A DNA stretch of 64,000 nucleotides. Origin: Malus domestica (taxonomy: Eukaryota; Streptophyta; Magnoliopsida; Rosales; Rosaceae). The notes beneath the pieces were generated by a model. That model was not told where the DNA came from. It saw only the letters and a program-made list of their open reading frames with translations, and ran no database searches. The DNA lies in contig NC_091669.1 of assembly GCF_042453785.1 (NCBI RefSeq), positions 33,249,001 through 33,313,000 of the forward strand, written 5' to 3'. This document shows, in pieces, positions 32,101 through 42,228 of this stretch; positions within the stretch are counted from its first letter, which is position 1; each line of letters opens with the position of its first letter. The translations under genes were made by a program, and so were the position numbers.

Positions 32101-33151
32101 GAGTAATGGGTACAAGAGAACTCATGCTGACTCTTGTGTCTATATCAAACAATTTTCTGGAGGTAAATTCATCATTTTGTTGCTTTATGTTGATGACATG
32201 TTGATTGTCGGTCAAGATGCTTTTATGATTAAAAAGCTCAAAGAAGAGTTATCTAAGTCCTTTGACATGAAGGACTTAGGGCCAGCCAAGCAGATTTTGG
32301 GCATGGAGATAATTCGTGACAGAAAATCCAAGAAGTTGTGGCTGTCACAAGAAAAATATGTTGAACGGGTGCTTGAAAGGTTCAACATGAAAGCAGCCAA
32401 ATCGGTAAGCTCACCTTTAGCCAATCATATCAAGTTGAGCAAAGAGTCGTGTCCAAAAACATATGAAGAAAAGGAGAAAATGGCAGTTGTTCCCTACTCT
32501 TCAGCAGTAGGAAGTATCATGTATGCAATGGTGTGCACACGGCCAGATATTGCTCATGCAGTAGGTGTGGTGAGCAGGTTTCTCTCTAATCCAGGGAAAG
32601 ACCATTGGGAAGCTGTTAAGTGGATTCTCAGATATTTGAAGGGGACTTCTAAGATGTGCTTGTGCTTTGGCGGTTCCAAACCAATCTTGGAAGGATTTAC
32701 AGATGCTGATATGGGAGGTGACCTGGATGGCAGAAAATCTACGTCTGGGTACTTGTTTACTTTTGCAGGGGGAGCCGTGTCTTGGCAATCCAAGTTGCAA
32801 AAGTGTGTTGCTTTGTCTACAACCGAGGCTGAATACATAGCCGCTACAGAAGCATGCAAGGAGTTGTTGTGGCTGAAGCGGTTTCTCCAAGAGTTGGGTT
32901 TTAAGCAAAGTGATTATGGCGTTTATTGTGATAGTCAGAGTGCTCTGGATTTGAGCAAGAACACTGCATACCATTCACGCACCAAGCACATTGATATTCG
33001 TTATCACTGGATTAGAGATGCTATCGAGAACAAGATGCTACAGCTGAAGAAGATTCATACCGATAATAATTCTTCAGACATGTTGACAAAGGTAGTCACA
33101 AAATCAAAGTTGGAATTTTGCATTAAGGCTGCTGGGATGAACTCCAGGTAA
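29138..33151 (+). CDS. Copia gag-pol polyprotein
   Basis: One uninterrupted frame of 1,337 codons runs from the ATG at 29138 to TAA at 33149-33151. In order it has a GAG (UBN2-like) domain; a CCHC zinc knuckle C-HHCGKEGHMKKN-C near residue 228; a protease with active-site triplet D294-N-G; an integrase with HHCC zinc finger ('CEHC') and D-D-E core ('RSDNGGEY'); a reverse transcriptase with YVDD at residues 1017-1020; and RNase H ('TDADMGGD', 'STTEAEY'). The protease triplet is normally D-S-G or D-T-G in copia. Here GAT-AAT-GGA gives D-N-G, one base from D-S-G, which may impair self-processing. Otherwise the protein looks intact. An earlier in-frame non-ATG extension falls in the LTR and primer site and is not used. 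Confidence 0.95.
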   Translation: MEGSGTMIKLTNSNWVTWKPRMEDILYCKDLHEPIEGDAAKPESMSDAEWKKMNRKAIGTIRQWVDDSVFHHVSNETNAREFWTKLESLFEKKTPAKKAFLIKELINVKYKDGLSVAEHLNNFQNIINQLATMKMTIEDELQALLLLGSLPDSWETFVVSISNSASNGVLTLDNVKNSMLNEETRRKTSGTDSSQVFVTENRGRSKSRGPRGHGRSPSRSKSRFRGACHHCGKEGHMKKNCRVWKREQREGNNQKKDDTGNTTAVICGDVPEILSVGECLHMGNSDRDIEWIFDNGASFHATSKREFFSTYKEGDFGIVKMGNESYSKILGIGDICLRTNLGCQLMLKDVRHIPDIRLNLISIGTLDRQGYYHHIGEGKLKLTKGLMVVARARLCCTLYRSNAKVLKGELNAVEDSSLDLWHKRLGHMSEKGLQVLAKKSHIPFAKGTSLNSCEHCLFGKQRRVSFSVPSTKKGNLLDLVYSDVCGPMEVESLGRNKYFVTYIDDASRRVWVYLLKSKDQVFQTFQEFHAMVERETGKPLKCLRSDNGGEYTSHQFREYCVKHGIRHEKTVPGTPQHNGVAERMNRTIMEKVRCMLRTAKLSKQFWGEAVRTACYLINRSPSVPLGLDVPERVWTGNDVSYSHLKVFGCKAFVHVPKEQRSKLDYKATPCIFLGYGSEDFGYRLWDPYQKKFIRSRDVVFYEDQTIGDSDKEAQPDGAVRGVDPLASDEESHDDIPEATANEVPAESDNADQEEPDQDVPDHEIADQGEPSQEEQIQGESNQGEPLAPQENEDQVRRSSRSRRPSTKYSSSEYIMLTNYGEPETYEEARAHNDSDKWMKAMESEMDSLLKNNTYELVELPKGRKALKNKWVFKLKNDDNMTRYKARLVVKGFGQKKGVDFDEIFSPVVKMTSIRVILGMAASMDLELEQLDVKTAFLHGNLEEEIYMEQPKGFEVKGKETLVCKLKKSLYGLKQAPRQWNKKFNSFMVSNGYKRTHADSCVYIKQFSGGKFIILLLYVDDMLIVGQDAFMIKKLKEELSKSFDMKDLGPAKQILGMEIIRDRKSKKLWLSQEKYVERVLERFNMKAAKSVSSPLANHIKLSKESCPKTYEEKEKMAVVPYSSAVGSIMYAMVCTRPDIAHAVGVVSRFLSNPGKDHWEAVKWILRYLKGTSKMCLCFGGSKPILEGFTDADMGGDLDGRKSTSGYLFTFAGGAVSWQSKLQKCVALSTTEAEYIAATEACKELLWLKRFLQELGFKQSDYGVYCDSQSALDLSKNTAYHSRTKHIDIRYHWIRDAIENKMLQLKKIHTDNNSSDMLTKVVTKSKLEFCIKAAGMNSR

Positions 33152-33186
33152 CTTGGAGTCATGATCGGAATTCCTCCCTCATGGAC

Positions 33187-33199
33187 TGGAGGGGGAGAT
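33187..33199 (+). other. Copia polypurine tract
   Basis: The purine run GGAGGGGGAGA lies directly before the 3' LTR, the plus-strand priming site. Confidence 0.85.
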
Positions 33200-33798
33200 T
33201 GTTGGTATATGGTCCAGCCCATGATCAATGTTCTAGATTATTCTAGTAAGCAAGAGATGAGGCTGGAGCTTGCTAGACAATTCTAGCATGTTATTAAGTT
33301 GATGGAAGAAGCTAGAGAGTACTAGCTTCCTTGGTTGCAAATGGAAAGATCTAGAAGCCACACTTTTGTGGCTAGTCTAGATCTTTCTATGCTAGAGGTT
33401 TGAAGAATACACTAGAAACTAGTAGAATGCCAAACCCTCACCTATAAATATGGGTGTGATGTTGTAGTGAACCAACAAAACCAAGAGAGAGTGAGTAGCA
33501 AAGGATCAAGTCCAAAGCTAGAGTTCCACTCCAAGAGTGAGAGTGAGAGTGTTCCACTACACATTGTGTGAGTGAAGTTTAGTGTTATAGAAAGTTTGTG
33601 TCATACTTTCTTGTATCCATCAAGCCTTGTCTTTGGCTTGGTAAGACTACTCTTGTTGTACTCATATTCTTCATATAGTGAAGATTAATCCTCGTTTGGT
33701 GGACGTAGGCATAAATTGCCGAACCACATAAATTCTTGGTGTCCATTTTCTACTTTACCTTGTGCATTCTCTATCTTGTAGTACCGACATTCCTAACA
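33200..33798 (+). repeat. Copia 3' LTR (599 bp)
   Basis: Identical by eye to the 5' LTR except for a single-base deletion near 33239. It is followed by the AATGC target duplication at 33799-33803. Confidence 0.95.
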
Positions 33799-34000
33799 AA
33801 TGCGACACAATTTTGTGCATTTTCACAATGGGATTCAGTTGATCCGTTTCTCGCTGGAAGTATGTCAATTATTGACTGCAACTCTTGAAAACGACCATTT
33901 TCTATCATTCGATCAGCCTCATCCAGCACAAAGAAAGATAATGAATAATGTTACTGCAAAAGCAGAAAGTAGGAGTGAACAGAAAAAAGGCATGACGAAG

Positions 34001-35156
34001 GTGTGCGCATGCATGCAACTCGTTTATGAACCAAAGCAGGACCAATGACTAGAATTCAATTTCTTTGAAATAAAGGGAGACTAAATTTGTAAAAAAGTTT
34101 TGAAAGCTAAAAGACATGAAAGTTAATGATTGGTTTATTACTTAGATGTTAATAAACGTGCTTATTCCTATATATGACATATCATTTAATTTGTAAATTT
34201 AGTTTCTCTAACATTACCCTATGAGAAAAGCATTATGTGACACCACAATTGCGACTGCAGTCACAGTATTACGTTTGGACCCACTGACAAAGCTAGAGCA
34301 GGAATAACCCTGTTTTTATGAATGCAACTACATATATAGATATTAGCGTGTATGACATTGCAAGTTACTTCAGCATGATGAAACAGAGTTCCTTGTACAA
34401 GCTCTGCTAGAGTCCGTTATTCTGCTCATATTTTCCCAATTGTCTTAGTAAGTAATTGCTTTATATATTAGTGACAAAATTATAAGCATTATCATATTAA
34501 CGACTGATTCACCTCTCCCAGACCCTGCGTAAAGCGGGAGCCTTGTGCACTGGGTACGACCTTTATCATATTAACAACTGACTCTTGGTAGCAGTAGCAT
34601 GCCTCATCAACTGCAGAATACAGTCGGTACATATGTCAAGTACATATGTCAACAATTCTGTCCAACACGGAACTGGTAAACCAAGTGTTTACTAGTCTAA
34701 CTTACAGAGATGACTTGCGAACACTACTTTTCGTCTGCTGGACACCACTAGTTCTTTTTGGGTAGTGTTTGTAAAGAATGGGGCAGTCTGAATTTAATGC
34801 TTTGAGTTTGTAGCTCCCACTTCACTGTCCACAACAAACACTTGTGGCATCGGCCTCTTTCTTTCTGCCATAATATTTATATCAATTTGTTTGCTTCGTT
34901 TGTTACGTAGCTCTCTCTGCAGTAAACTATATATGAAGTAGTGGAGGAGAGTCATGCAAGCTGCATGTGTATGTTACTTTGCTTTTACACTCCTAACAAC
35001 GAACCACTGTTCAATTCAGGCATGTCGTATTAAATTTATGGTATTTTGTCTTGGTCTCTTCGTGCCATACACCACTAGGCTCTAGGCACTTCAGAGTTGT
35101 GCTATAAAATTCGACCATGCCTTTGTCATTGTCAGTTTGCTCTCTTAGATATATAA
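34001..35156. other. Intergenic DNA, nothing recognised
   Basis: Upstream parts of the helicase pseudogene would be expected here on the minus strand, but no further exon can be recognised. AT-rich, with short frames only. Confidence 0.5.
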
Positions 35157-35392
35157 AAGATGGGATACTTTGGATGCGGTCCCTAACTATCAATATTCTT
35201 TGATTGAAACCTTGTTAGTTTTTAGTTTTTGATTGAGGTCCCTGACATTAATGTAATAATGTAAGTTACTATATTTTTTAAATTAAAAAATAAAAATTGA
35301 AAATTGTAATTGTTTATATTAATGAGATTTTAAATAAAACCCATAATTTATGGGATTAAAAATAATAAAATATAAATTATACTCTCTATTAT

Positions 35393-35433
<41 letters not shown>

Positions 35434-35990
35434 ATATATGTATGGGTACATTAACCAAAATTAACAAAAAAAGTTATTGTACCAAAACATGGATACATTC
35501 TCAAATCAATGAAAAAGAATGTACCTATATAAGTTTAAACATGGATTAAAAAATTTGAATGGATTTTATATTAAAAAAGGGTACATTTTACATATAACAA
35601 ATTGATATATATGAGAATGGGTACATTGATGATTAAAAAATTGAAAAATTATATGAATGGGTACATTTAAGATTAAAAAATTGAGAATCTTTATATATAT
35701 ATATATATATATATATAGATATATATATAACTAATAGGTACAAACTTAATTTAATTTAATTTTTTATTATTTTGAAAATGTTTGAATTGAAAATTAATTA
35801 GAAGTTTAATAGAGGTATTAAACCCTAAATTAATTACTAATTTTTATATTAAAAAATTATATAATAAACATATAAATTCATTATCACATTAATGCTAGGG
35901 ACTTGAATCAAAATTTGAGAACTAATAAGGTCTTAGTCAATGAATAGTAAGAACTAGGGACCGGATACTAATTTTTCCATAAAAGATTCA
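35157..35990. mobile_element. TIR element of about 830 bp with roughly 90-bp imperfect inverted ends
   Basis: The left end ('gcggtccctaactatcaata', then 'gattgaggtccctgacatta') is complementary to the right end ('cattaatgctagggacttga', then 'aactagggaccgg'). The centre holds a (GT)n microsatellite (35395-35430), repeated 'gggtacatt' motifs and a (TA)n tract (35690-35728). There is no transposase. A non-autonomous element is inferred; no clean target duplication is seen. Confidence 0.65.
35395..35430. repeat. (GT)n microsatellite
   Basis: An uninterrupted run of about 18 GT units inside the TIR element. Confidence 0.95.
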
Positions 35991-37552
35991 CCAGAGTGAA
36001 TAACAAGGATGATGTATATGGTCACACCGGTAAATTTATTTGGAAATAATTTATAGCCTCTTGACAGTAGGAACTCTTCTCTCTTGAAATATTTAGGGCT
36101 AGTTAGATAATCATATCGGTTAGTTTTTATTTCGTCTTCTGACTAGATATTAAGAGAAAGAAGATGAAATAATGCATGAGAAATGCACATTGAATGACAT
36201 ACAAAACGATGAAAACAAAAAATTATAAAAGAAAACGTAATTTAAATTATGTCAATTGTTAATTTTTAGTTTTCATATTGTGTATCATATTATGTGCATG
36301 TCTTCCACATCCATCCGACACCACCCTTCCTCTATCTTCACTCATCCCTGCTTTTTTTTTCTTCTTGTATTTGCGCTTTATTTCTAATAAAAATCAAAAC
36401 TAATAATAAAAAAACAAAATGATGATCAAAACACATCTAAATACCTACGCATAACATAATCAGGAAACATGCCACTGCCCTGTGAGACCATGAGTTGTTC
36501 AATTGCATGAAACAAGCCTACCCCTACTGAGGAGTTCATTTTTTTTTGTTTTTACTTGCTATGATACAAAACGTTCCTGTTAGCTATTTGTGCCAATTTT
36601 TTGCTAATAATCCACAGGAACAAAGGTTTCTTTTCCTTGAAGTAACTAAGCTGTCCTCTACCTGTAAAGTAAGACGAGAGTGCAACTAATACTTTGGTGC
36701 GATGGCCACCGTTCTATCAATAATTCATAGTAAAGCGCCTAACTATGAATCTATGACGTCCCTCTGGAAAATTCAAGAAAGGAAAAAGCGATCAATCCAT
36801 TTTGTGTCTTAAGGTCGTATTCCATAAACTGAATATACCGAAAGTCACAAGGTGATGAGAACAAATATTTATTCATATTTGAATTAAGAAAACTTTTAAG
36901 GATTTATAAGGAGTTGGGTCACTCTTTCTGTTGCTAATGGTTTGGTGATTAGAACATCAATATTGTGCACCATAAAACCTTTCTCAAAAGTTGACATCAA
37001 CTTTACTATAGTGAGGTGAGGGACGATTCTTATGTCAGTAGCATAGTCAGTAATTTATTAGTATGGAACTTTGATACTGCTAATTAAAATAATTAGTACA
37101 AATGAACAAAACAAGATTAAACACCGCAAAAACGTGCAATTATGTACAAATTACATATGTAAACTAAAGATTTTAATTTCTCTGGTATTCTTTTATGCAC
37201 ATAATACTTAAGTTAAAAAACAGCTACAACATTGTATGCTCAGTTACTTAACGTGCATGGTTACATAAAAAAGACACAATCCATCATTATAATTGTCGCT
37301 AGACTAAATATGGATAACATATATATGTTTGATGTCTTGTATTACAATAATTTTGAAAAAGATAAAGCTGTATTTTTTTGTATTAGAAAAGGTACAACTT
37401 TTGTAGTAGCCTTTTGTTTTTTGTTCTTTTTGAGAGAAACTCCTAGAAAATAAGGAGATAGCAGCAATTTATTAGTCCCTTATTAAGTGATTTACGATCC
37501 AACGTTAGTGTTAGCTTGACACTGGTAAAGAAGTGCCAACTCTCTCTCTCTC
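35991..37552. other. Intergenic DNA and PDLP upstream region
   Basis: No gene is recognised. AT-rich; the last 100 bp, with a (CT)n tract at 37540-37552, is the 5' leader of the PDLP gene. Confidence 0.5.
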
Positions 37553-39014
37553 ATGGCAATTACAACTATTCTCTCGCTCTTCACATTCATTGTTTCTCTG
37601 TCATGTCTCTACATTCCATCATGTTCTTCCTCCACAGACGACTTCGTCTTCGTCGGCTGCACGCAGGAAAAGTACGTACCCAACTCGCCCTACGAGTCCA
37701 ATCTCAACTCACTCCTCACCTCCCTGGTCAACTCTGCCACCTATTCCTCCTACAACAACTACACCATCATGGGCTCAAGCACACAAGACGTAGTTTACGG
37801 GCTCTACCAATGCCGCGGCGACCTCGCCATGCCCGACTGTGCCACCTGCGTCGCGCGTGCAGTGAGCGAAGTTGGACACTTCTGCCCCTACACTTCCGGT
37901 GGCGCTCTTCAGCTACAAGGATGCTACATCAAGTATGACAACACTACCTTTTTGGGTGTGGAGGATAAGACTGTGGTGCTGAAGAAATGTGGGCCGTCGA
38001 TTGGGTATGATGCTGATGGAATGAGCCGTAGAGATTCTGTGTTGGCTGCCTTGGTGGGGTCTAGCGGACCATACCGGGTGGGTGGTTCAGGGAAGGTACA
38101 AGGTTTGGCTCAATGCGTCGGCGATTTAAGCTTGGCGGAGTGTCAGGATTGCATATCGGAGGCAGTCGGACAGGTGAAAAGTGAATGTGGTGGCGCAGTT
38201 TATGGTGATATGTTCTTGACCAAGTGCTACGCTAGGTACTCATCAACTGGTGGATCTGATGTTTACACCAAGGTCCATCATCATGGTAATTTAGACTTGA
38301 AATTTTACCATCGCGTTATTTTGCGAATGAATTTGATAAATTTAGCATTTTTTTTTTCTTTTAGTAGCATAGGGAATAAGAATTTGAATGCATATTTATT
38401 TTTTGAGTTTTGTTCATGAATTTTGTCCGTTTACTAAAATACGGGAATTGAGAATTAATTCGTTCTCAACTTTTTCACTTGTTTACTAACACATGTGGAA
38501 TCGGAAGAGTGTAAGTTTCTTCTTGAAATTCATAATCAAATAATATATGAAATTCAGGATCAGATCAACTTGCATCCGATTCAGTTTCTTTAATTTTTAT
38601 TCCTAAGTTGTCTAATCCTTCTCCGTAAACATGTTTTCGACTAAGTTTCTATAGAATTCATTATTTTGTGGATTTACTCTTTCTTTTCTAAATTCAACAA
38701 TGAATGGCAGATAAATCCACCAATGATGGTGAGAAGACATTTGCTGTGATAATTGGATTATTGGCTGGAGTTGCTCTACTCATTGTTTTTCTTACTTTCA
38801 TGAGAAGGATTTTTGGGAACAATGGTACGTAGTATCTTCCCTTGATTGTCTTTCTTTTACCATAATTTCCATTCTTCTAAAAAAAAAAAAAATTCATGGT
38901 TCATTTTTTATTATTGATTCTTCATTAGCTTTAGAACCAGAAAGTAGAGATACCGTATATGCAGGGATATCTCAACAAAATTTTCTGGCTTTTACTTTCT
39001 GTGCAGGTAAATAA
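37553..39014 (+). CDS. PDLP6/7: Plasmodesmata-located protein (PDLP6/7 type), 3 exons
   Basis: Exons 37553-38285, 38711-38824 and 39007-39014 give 284 aa; the last exon holds only the end of a Gly codon, Lys and the stop. Residues 1-26 form a signal peptide. There are two DUF26 (gnk2) domains, each with the C-X8-C-X2-C motif: C87/C96/C99 in 'CRGDLAMPDCATC' and C188/C197/C200 in 'CVGDLSLAECQDC'. A transmembrane helix spans about residues 255-274, followed by a short basic tail (RRIFGNNGK). PDLPs sit in the plasma membrane lining plasmodesmata and limit cell-to-cell movement. There is no kinase domain, so this is not a cysteine-rich receptor kinase. The short third exon is placed because the donor phase and the acceptor GTGCAG|GTAAATAA fit and family members end similarly. 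Confidence 0.9.
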
Positions 39015-40560
39015 ATAATGAGCATGCAAAGTTATTGGCTTCGCAATTGATCTTGCTCCTGGTTATCTTTTCTCTTCATTATGTCTACTGTCGTTCCTCC
39101 CTCTCTTTACGCTTTAATTTCTTTGATTTAATTACTTTATGTTCTCTCCAAAAGTAGAGAGTTCATATAAAATATGATGGAAATATGTACGACGGGGGCT
39201 TACCTAAAATCAAAGTTAAATGGAAAGAGAGAAAAAAAAAGGCTAAAGATTCCTATCTCCTCTCCACTTAACAAAAGTGTGTTGTCTAATATGACAATAA
39301 AGAAAGAGGCATATTCTTTTGTAAAAGGGCAGATGATCTTATCTTTTTGTGACTTCTTATTCTTCTGTATGTAATTGTATTGTGCTTTCTAAAATGTCCC
39401 CTTATAATTCATTTTTGTATAGTTTCTTAGTGATGAAGTATTGCTATAATTTAAACAACTTTGCTATCAAGTCAAAGTTAACAAGAAATCTAGTTGTTCA
39501 AATTCTTTTCAATGATGGCATATACCTTCTGGTGTCAGCGTGTCGCTAGAGCTAGACTAGTTGTTTCTTAGTGTTTCTAGTGTTTCTCTTCTCTTTTTCT
39601 TCCATGTTACCGAAAAAGTTAACAAGAAAAAGGAAGAAAAATTTCACCCCTTACTCCTTCATCAAAGTACAGTACTTAAAGGTAAGTACTAAATACGTGC
39701 AATCACATTCAAATCATTAAGTAAACTCACATATATGTGTGCTGATGAGAATTCTAACTCAGGACCTATAAACTTGCCTTGTGCTTATTAGAATAAAAAT
39801 GTTTTTAATAAGACATTAACAATGCATCAATGCTTATGAAAGCTACTCATCGTCCTTTTTAACAAGTCAAAGAGTGTGAATAGGATTTCACGTTATGCTT
39901 GAATTGAAACATTATACGCAGAAAGAACAATGTTGGATGTAATAAATGTTGCATCCAATATGCATTTGAACCTAACCAATGTCCAAATTATGAAAGTTGT
40001 GCAGAAACCCCTGCTAAGATCAACAATTAAGGGAGAGTTGTGTACACCAAGGTCCAGATTATGAAAGCCTTTAACTTAGAAGCCCCATCAAGAAAATTTT
40101 AATGCATTAACAACGGTTGAAATTGTTCAGGAAGCAAATCCAAAATTTGAACCTAACCTCGTCCACGTAGTTTCGCACCGACGTGTTCCTACAGGACAAA
40201 ATCCGCTTCACAGTTAACTTGATGGTATTACCAATCTGCTTTCACTTGAAGGTAGATCAGATATTCACCATACAAAACAAAAGACTCTAGTTTTGATTTG
40301 CTGTAAGATTGGTTTTCGCAAAAGGCAGCAAGGAGAAATAAAATTGCCCCCTTGATAGGAGAACGGTAGTTGTATTGTTAGTTTTCCCTTTTGCATTCTT
40401 CAAGACCAAAATGCATTATATCAATCTAGTAAAGTTGGTATCTTATTGCTATCTACCTATTCTCGCATTTTCTGCATTTCAGATCTATAAAAAAGTTCAT
40501 GTTTTTTTTTTTTTTTAAATTTTCAGTTGTCTTTTGCTAAATTTGATTTGAATTTTTTTT
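39015..40560. other. PDLP 3' region and intergenic DNA
   Basis: No gene is recognised. Short frames at 39174-39549 resemble nothing known. T-rich runs lie near 40503-40517 and 40550-40566. Confidence 0.5.
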
Positions 40561-40576
40561 TTTTTGTAATGTTTAA

Positions 40577-41070
40577 GATGTCTATCAACTGTGAAAAATG
40601 CGATTGTGAAGCAAAGAACAATAAAGACTTAACCAAACGTATCCGACTGAAACGCGTACAAGTAGCCACTAGCCACCTATAGGTGCTATCCTGATAAGAC
40701 TTTTGATCTCAAAAGTTCATGGAAGGACGCCCACAAAACACTATACGAAGGCCAATTTTTTTCTTATGAGATGTTATAACTTATCCTACATAAAACAAGA
40801 GAAGCAAAGCATAAATTGTGCTACTACTTATCTTGTTTTGTATAGTACAAGTTATAACAACTCGTAATAAAAAAAAAAAAAGATTGCCATCATATTCTTT
40901 TATGTGAGCAACACATCTGTGCGATAACCCTTGAGATCAAAAGTTTTCCTGTGGTGGTAACACCTTTAATTGTCACCCTTCTTTTATGTTTGGAAAAGTC
41001 TTCTTGATTCATGGCTTGGTAATCGCATTTGTCGCAATTGAGAGAGATGCAAACATTGAGAAGGAAAAAA
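40577..41070. pseudogene. Possible C2H2 zinc-finger fragments in opposite orientations
   Basis: On the + strand from about 40577 the frame reads 'MSINCEKCDCEAKNNKDLTK'. On the minus strand from about 41070 it reads 'LNCDKCDYQAMNQEDFSKHK'. Both have a C-X2-C knuckle with similar spacing and look like diverged inverted copies of one short sequence, sharing 'gatctcaa...' on both sides. Neither has a full finger pair or a plausible gene around it. The assignment is weak. Confidence 0.25.
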
Positions 41071-41189
41071 AGAAGAAGAAACAAGGCAAAAACTTGGGAA
41101 GTATGGATATTCTCAATCTCACAGTAAATACCAAAAACTACATAGCTTATATAGATGTTTTTCATTCCCTCGCAGTGTAACCACAAAAA

Positions 41190-42228
41190 GTGTGTGATGC
41201 ATCAAGGTTCTCGTGTTTTCATTTTTCATGAAAAAAGTGTGTTTTGACTCAAACGACTAGTTTCAGGTAGGTTTGTGCGTTTTTGTTCTCATTTCTTTGA
41301 GCTACTCCTTTTTGTCCTCCTGGCATTGGCCTGGGGTTAGATGTGTTATTCATCTTTCATAAACATGCCAACAGACCAACACAAAACTGTAACATGGAAC
41401 AAAGCCCAAAAGAGAGGAAGGTTAATATATTTTCATTTACAAACATTATGAAAACAAATGACTAACATTTAGATGATGTGCTGCCCTATGCACCCAAGTC
41501 AGAACCTCCTTTCCGTACTTTATATTAGTTTAAAATAGAATATTGCTTGTATATATTTCTATATAAAAAAATGATTACTCACCCTTAGTTTTGATATCAA
41601 GAGTAGAGAATAAATGAATGTGCTTTTAGTATTTTAATCTCGACCTTTGATATCAAATGCAAAGGTGAGTTACCATTAGAGGTGTAAGTTGGAACTGTGT
41701 TTTTGATTTTGACACCAAAATTTCTGAACCCGAAAAAATTTCCAGTCTCAAAGTTGGATTGGAAATTCGAATGCATTTAGATATTTTGATCAATCTTAAA
41801 TTTTCCGATGTGTTCCAAACTTAGTTGGATAAAAAAAATTTCAAATTATTCCAATATTAATATTCCATTTTTTAAAGTTATTTTGTAATCAGCTTTTGTA
41901 TTTGATTGCTAGTTTTGGGTACATTTTATTCATTGTTTTTAAATCAGACACGTATACATTAAAAAGATAGGCATAATAATATACCTCAAAAGTAAATGGA
42001 TATATACATAAGCACATACCAAAAATTAAGAAAGAACAATAGATTTAATTTACGAAAATGTTCGAGAATATTCAAATACTTGTAAAATATATGAATTTCA
42101 TAATTATGTTCAGAAATTTCTGAGATTACTTCCTAAAGTTTTAGATCTAAAAATTGTGTTCCGCACTAATCCAATTCCGAAATTATAAAATGAAAGTTGG
42201 AAATGTTTATGATCTAATCTTTCTAAAA
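41190..42228. other. Intergenic DNA, nothing recognised
   Basis: AT-rich, no coherent frame. Confidence 0.5.

Larger units (their letters stand above)
28503..33798 (+). mobile_element. Complete Ty1/copia LTR retrotransposon, Tnt1/Tork type
   Basis: The 5,296-bp element has LTRs at 28503-29102 and 33200-33798, AATGC target duplications, an initiator-Met primer-binding site (TGGTATCAGAGC, just after the left LTR), a polypurine tract (GGAGGGGGAGAT, just before the right LTR) and one open polyprotein frame. The LTRs differ by a single-base indel that I can see, so the insertion is very recent. Domain order GAG-PR-IN-RT-RH defines copia; sequence such as 'VKMGNESYSKILGIGDIC' fits the Tnt1-94/Tork lineage. 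Confidence 0.97.
27460..34000 (-). pseudogene. RH13: Decayed DEAD-box RNA helicase gene (RH13/DDX24 type), split by a copia element
   Basis: Minus-strand pieces in order are: 33990-33799 with '[20 protein letters not shown]' (motif II, DEAD intact); 28497-28255 with 'RKKRQIFVFSTTITLS' (motif III, family SAT changed to STT) and 'NKLVESFVE'; 27938-27800 with 'AAATGLDIPGVRTVVHFQLP' (motif V, where the family has A-R-G-L-D); 27720-27650 with 'HRSGRTARASADGSC' (motif VI); and 27620-27480, an acidic tail with 'FQRNAELVKLVIDLDDGEEE'. Splice-like junctions remain between pieces, so this is a decayed genomic copy rather than a retrocopy. The motif IV exon and the N-terminal half are missing. A copia element sits in the exon between motifs II and III. 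RH13-type helicases act in large-subunit ribosome assembly; this copy cannot be functional. Confidence 0.85.

Noticed and set aside
37516-37938. 140-codon frame overlapping the PDLP gene
   Set aside because: Out-of-frame shadow of PDLP exon 1, whose own frame has signal peptide, DUF26 motifs and TM helix.
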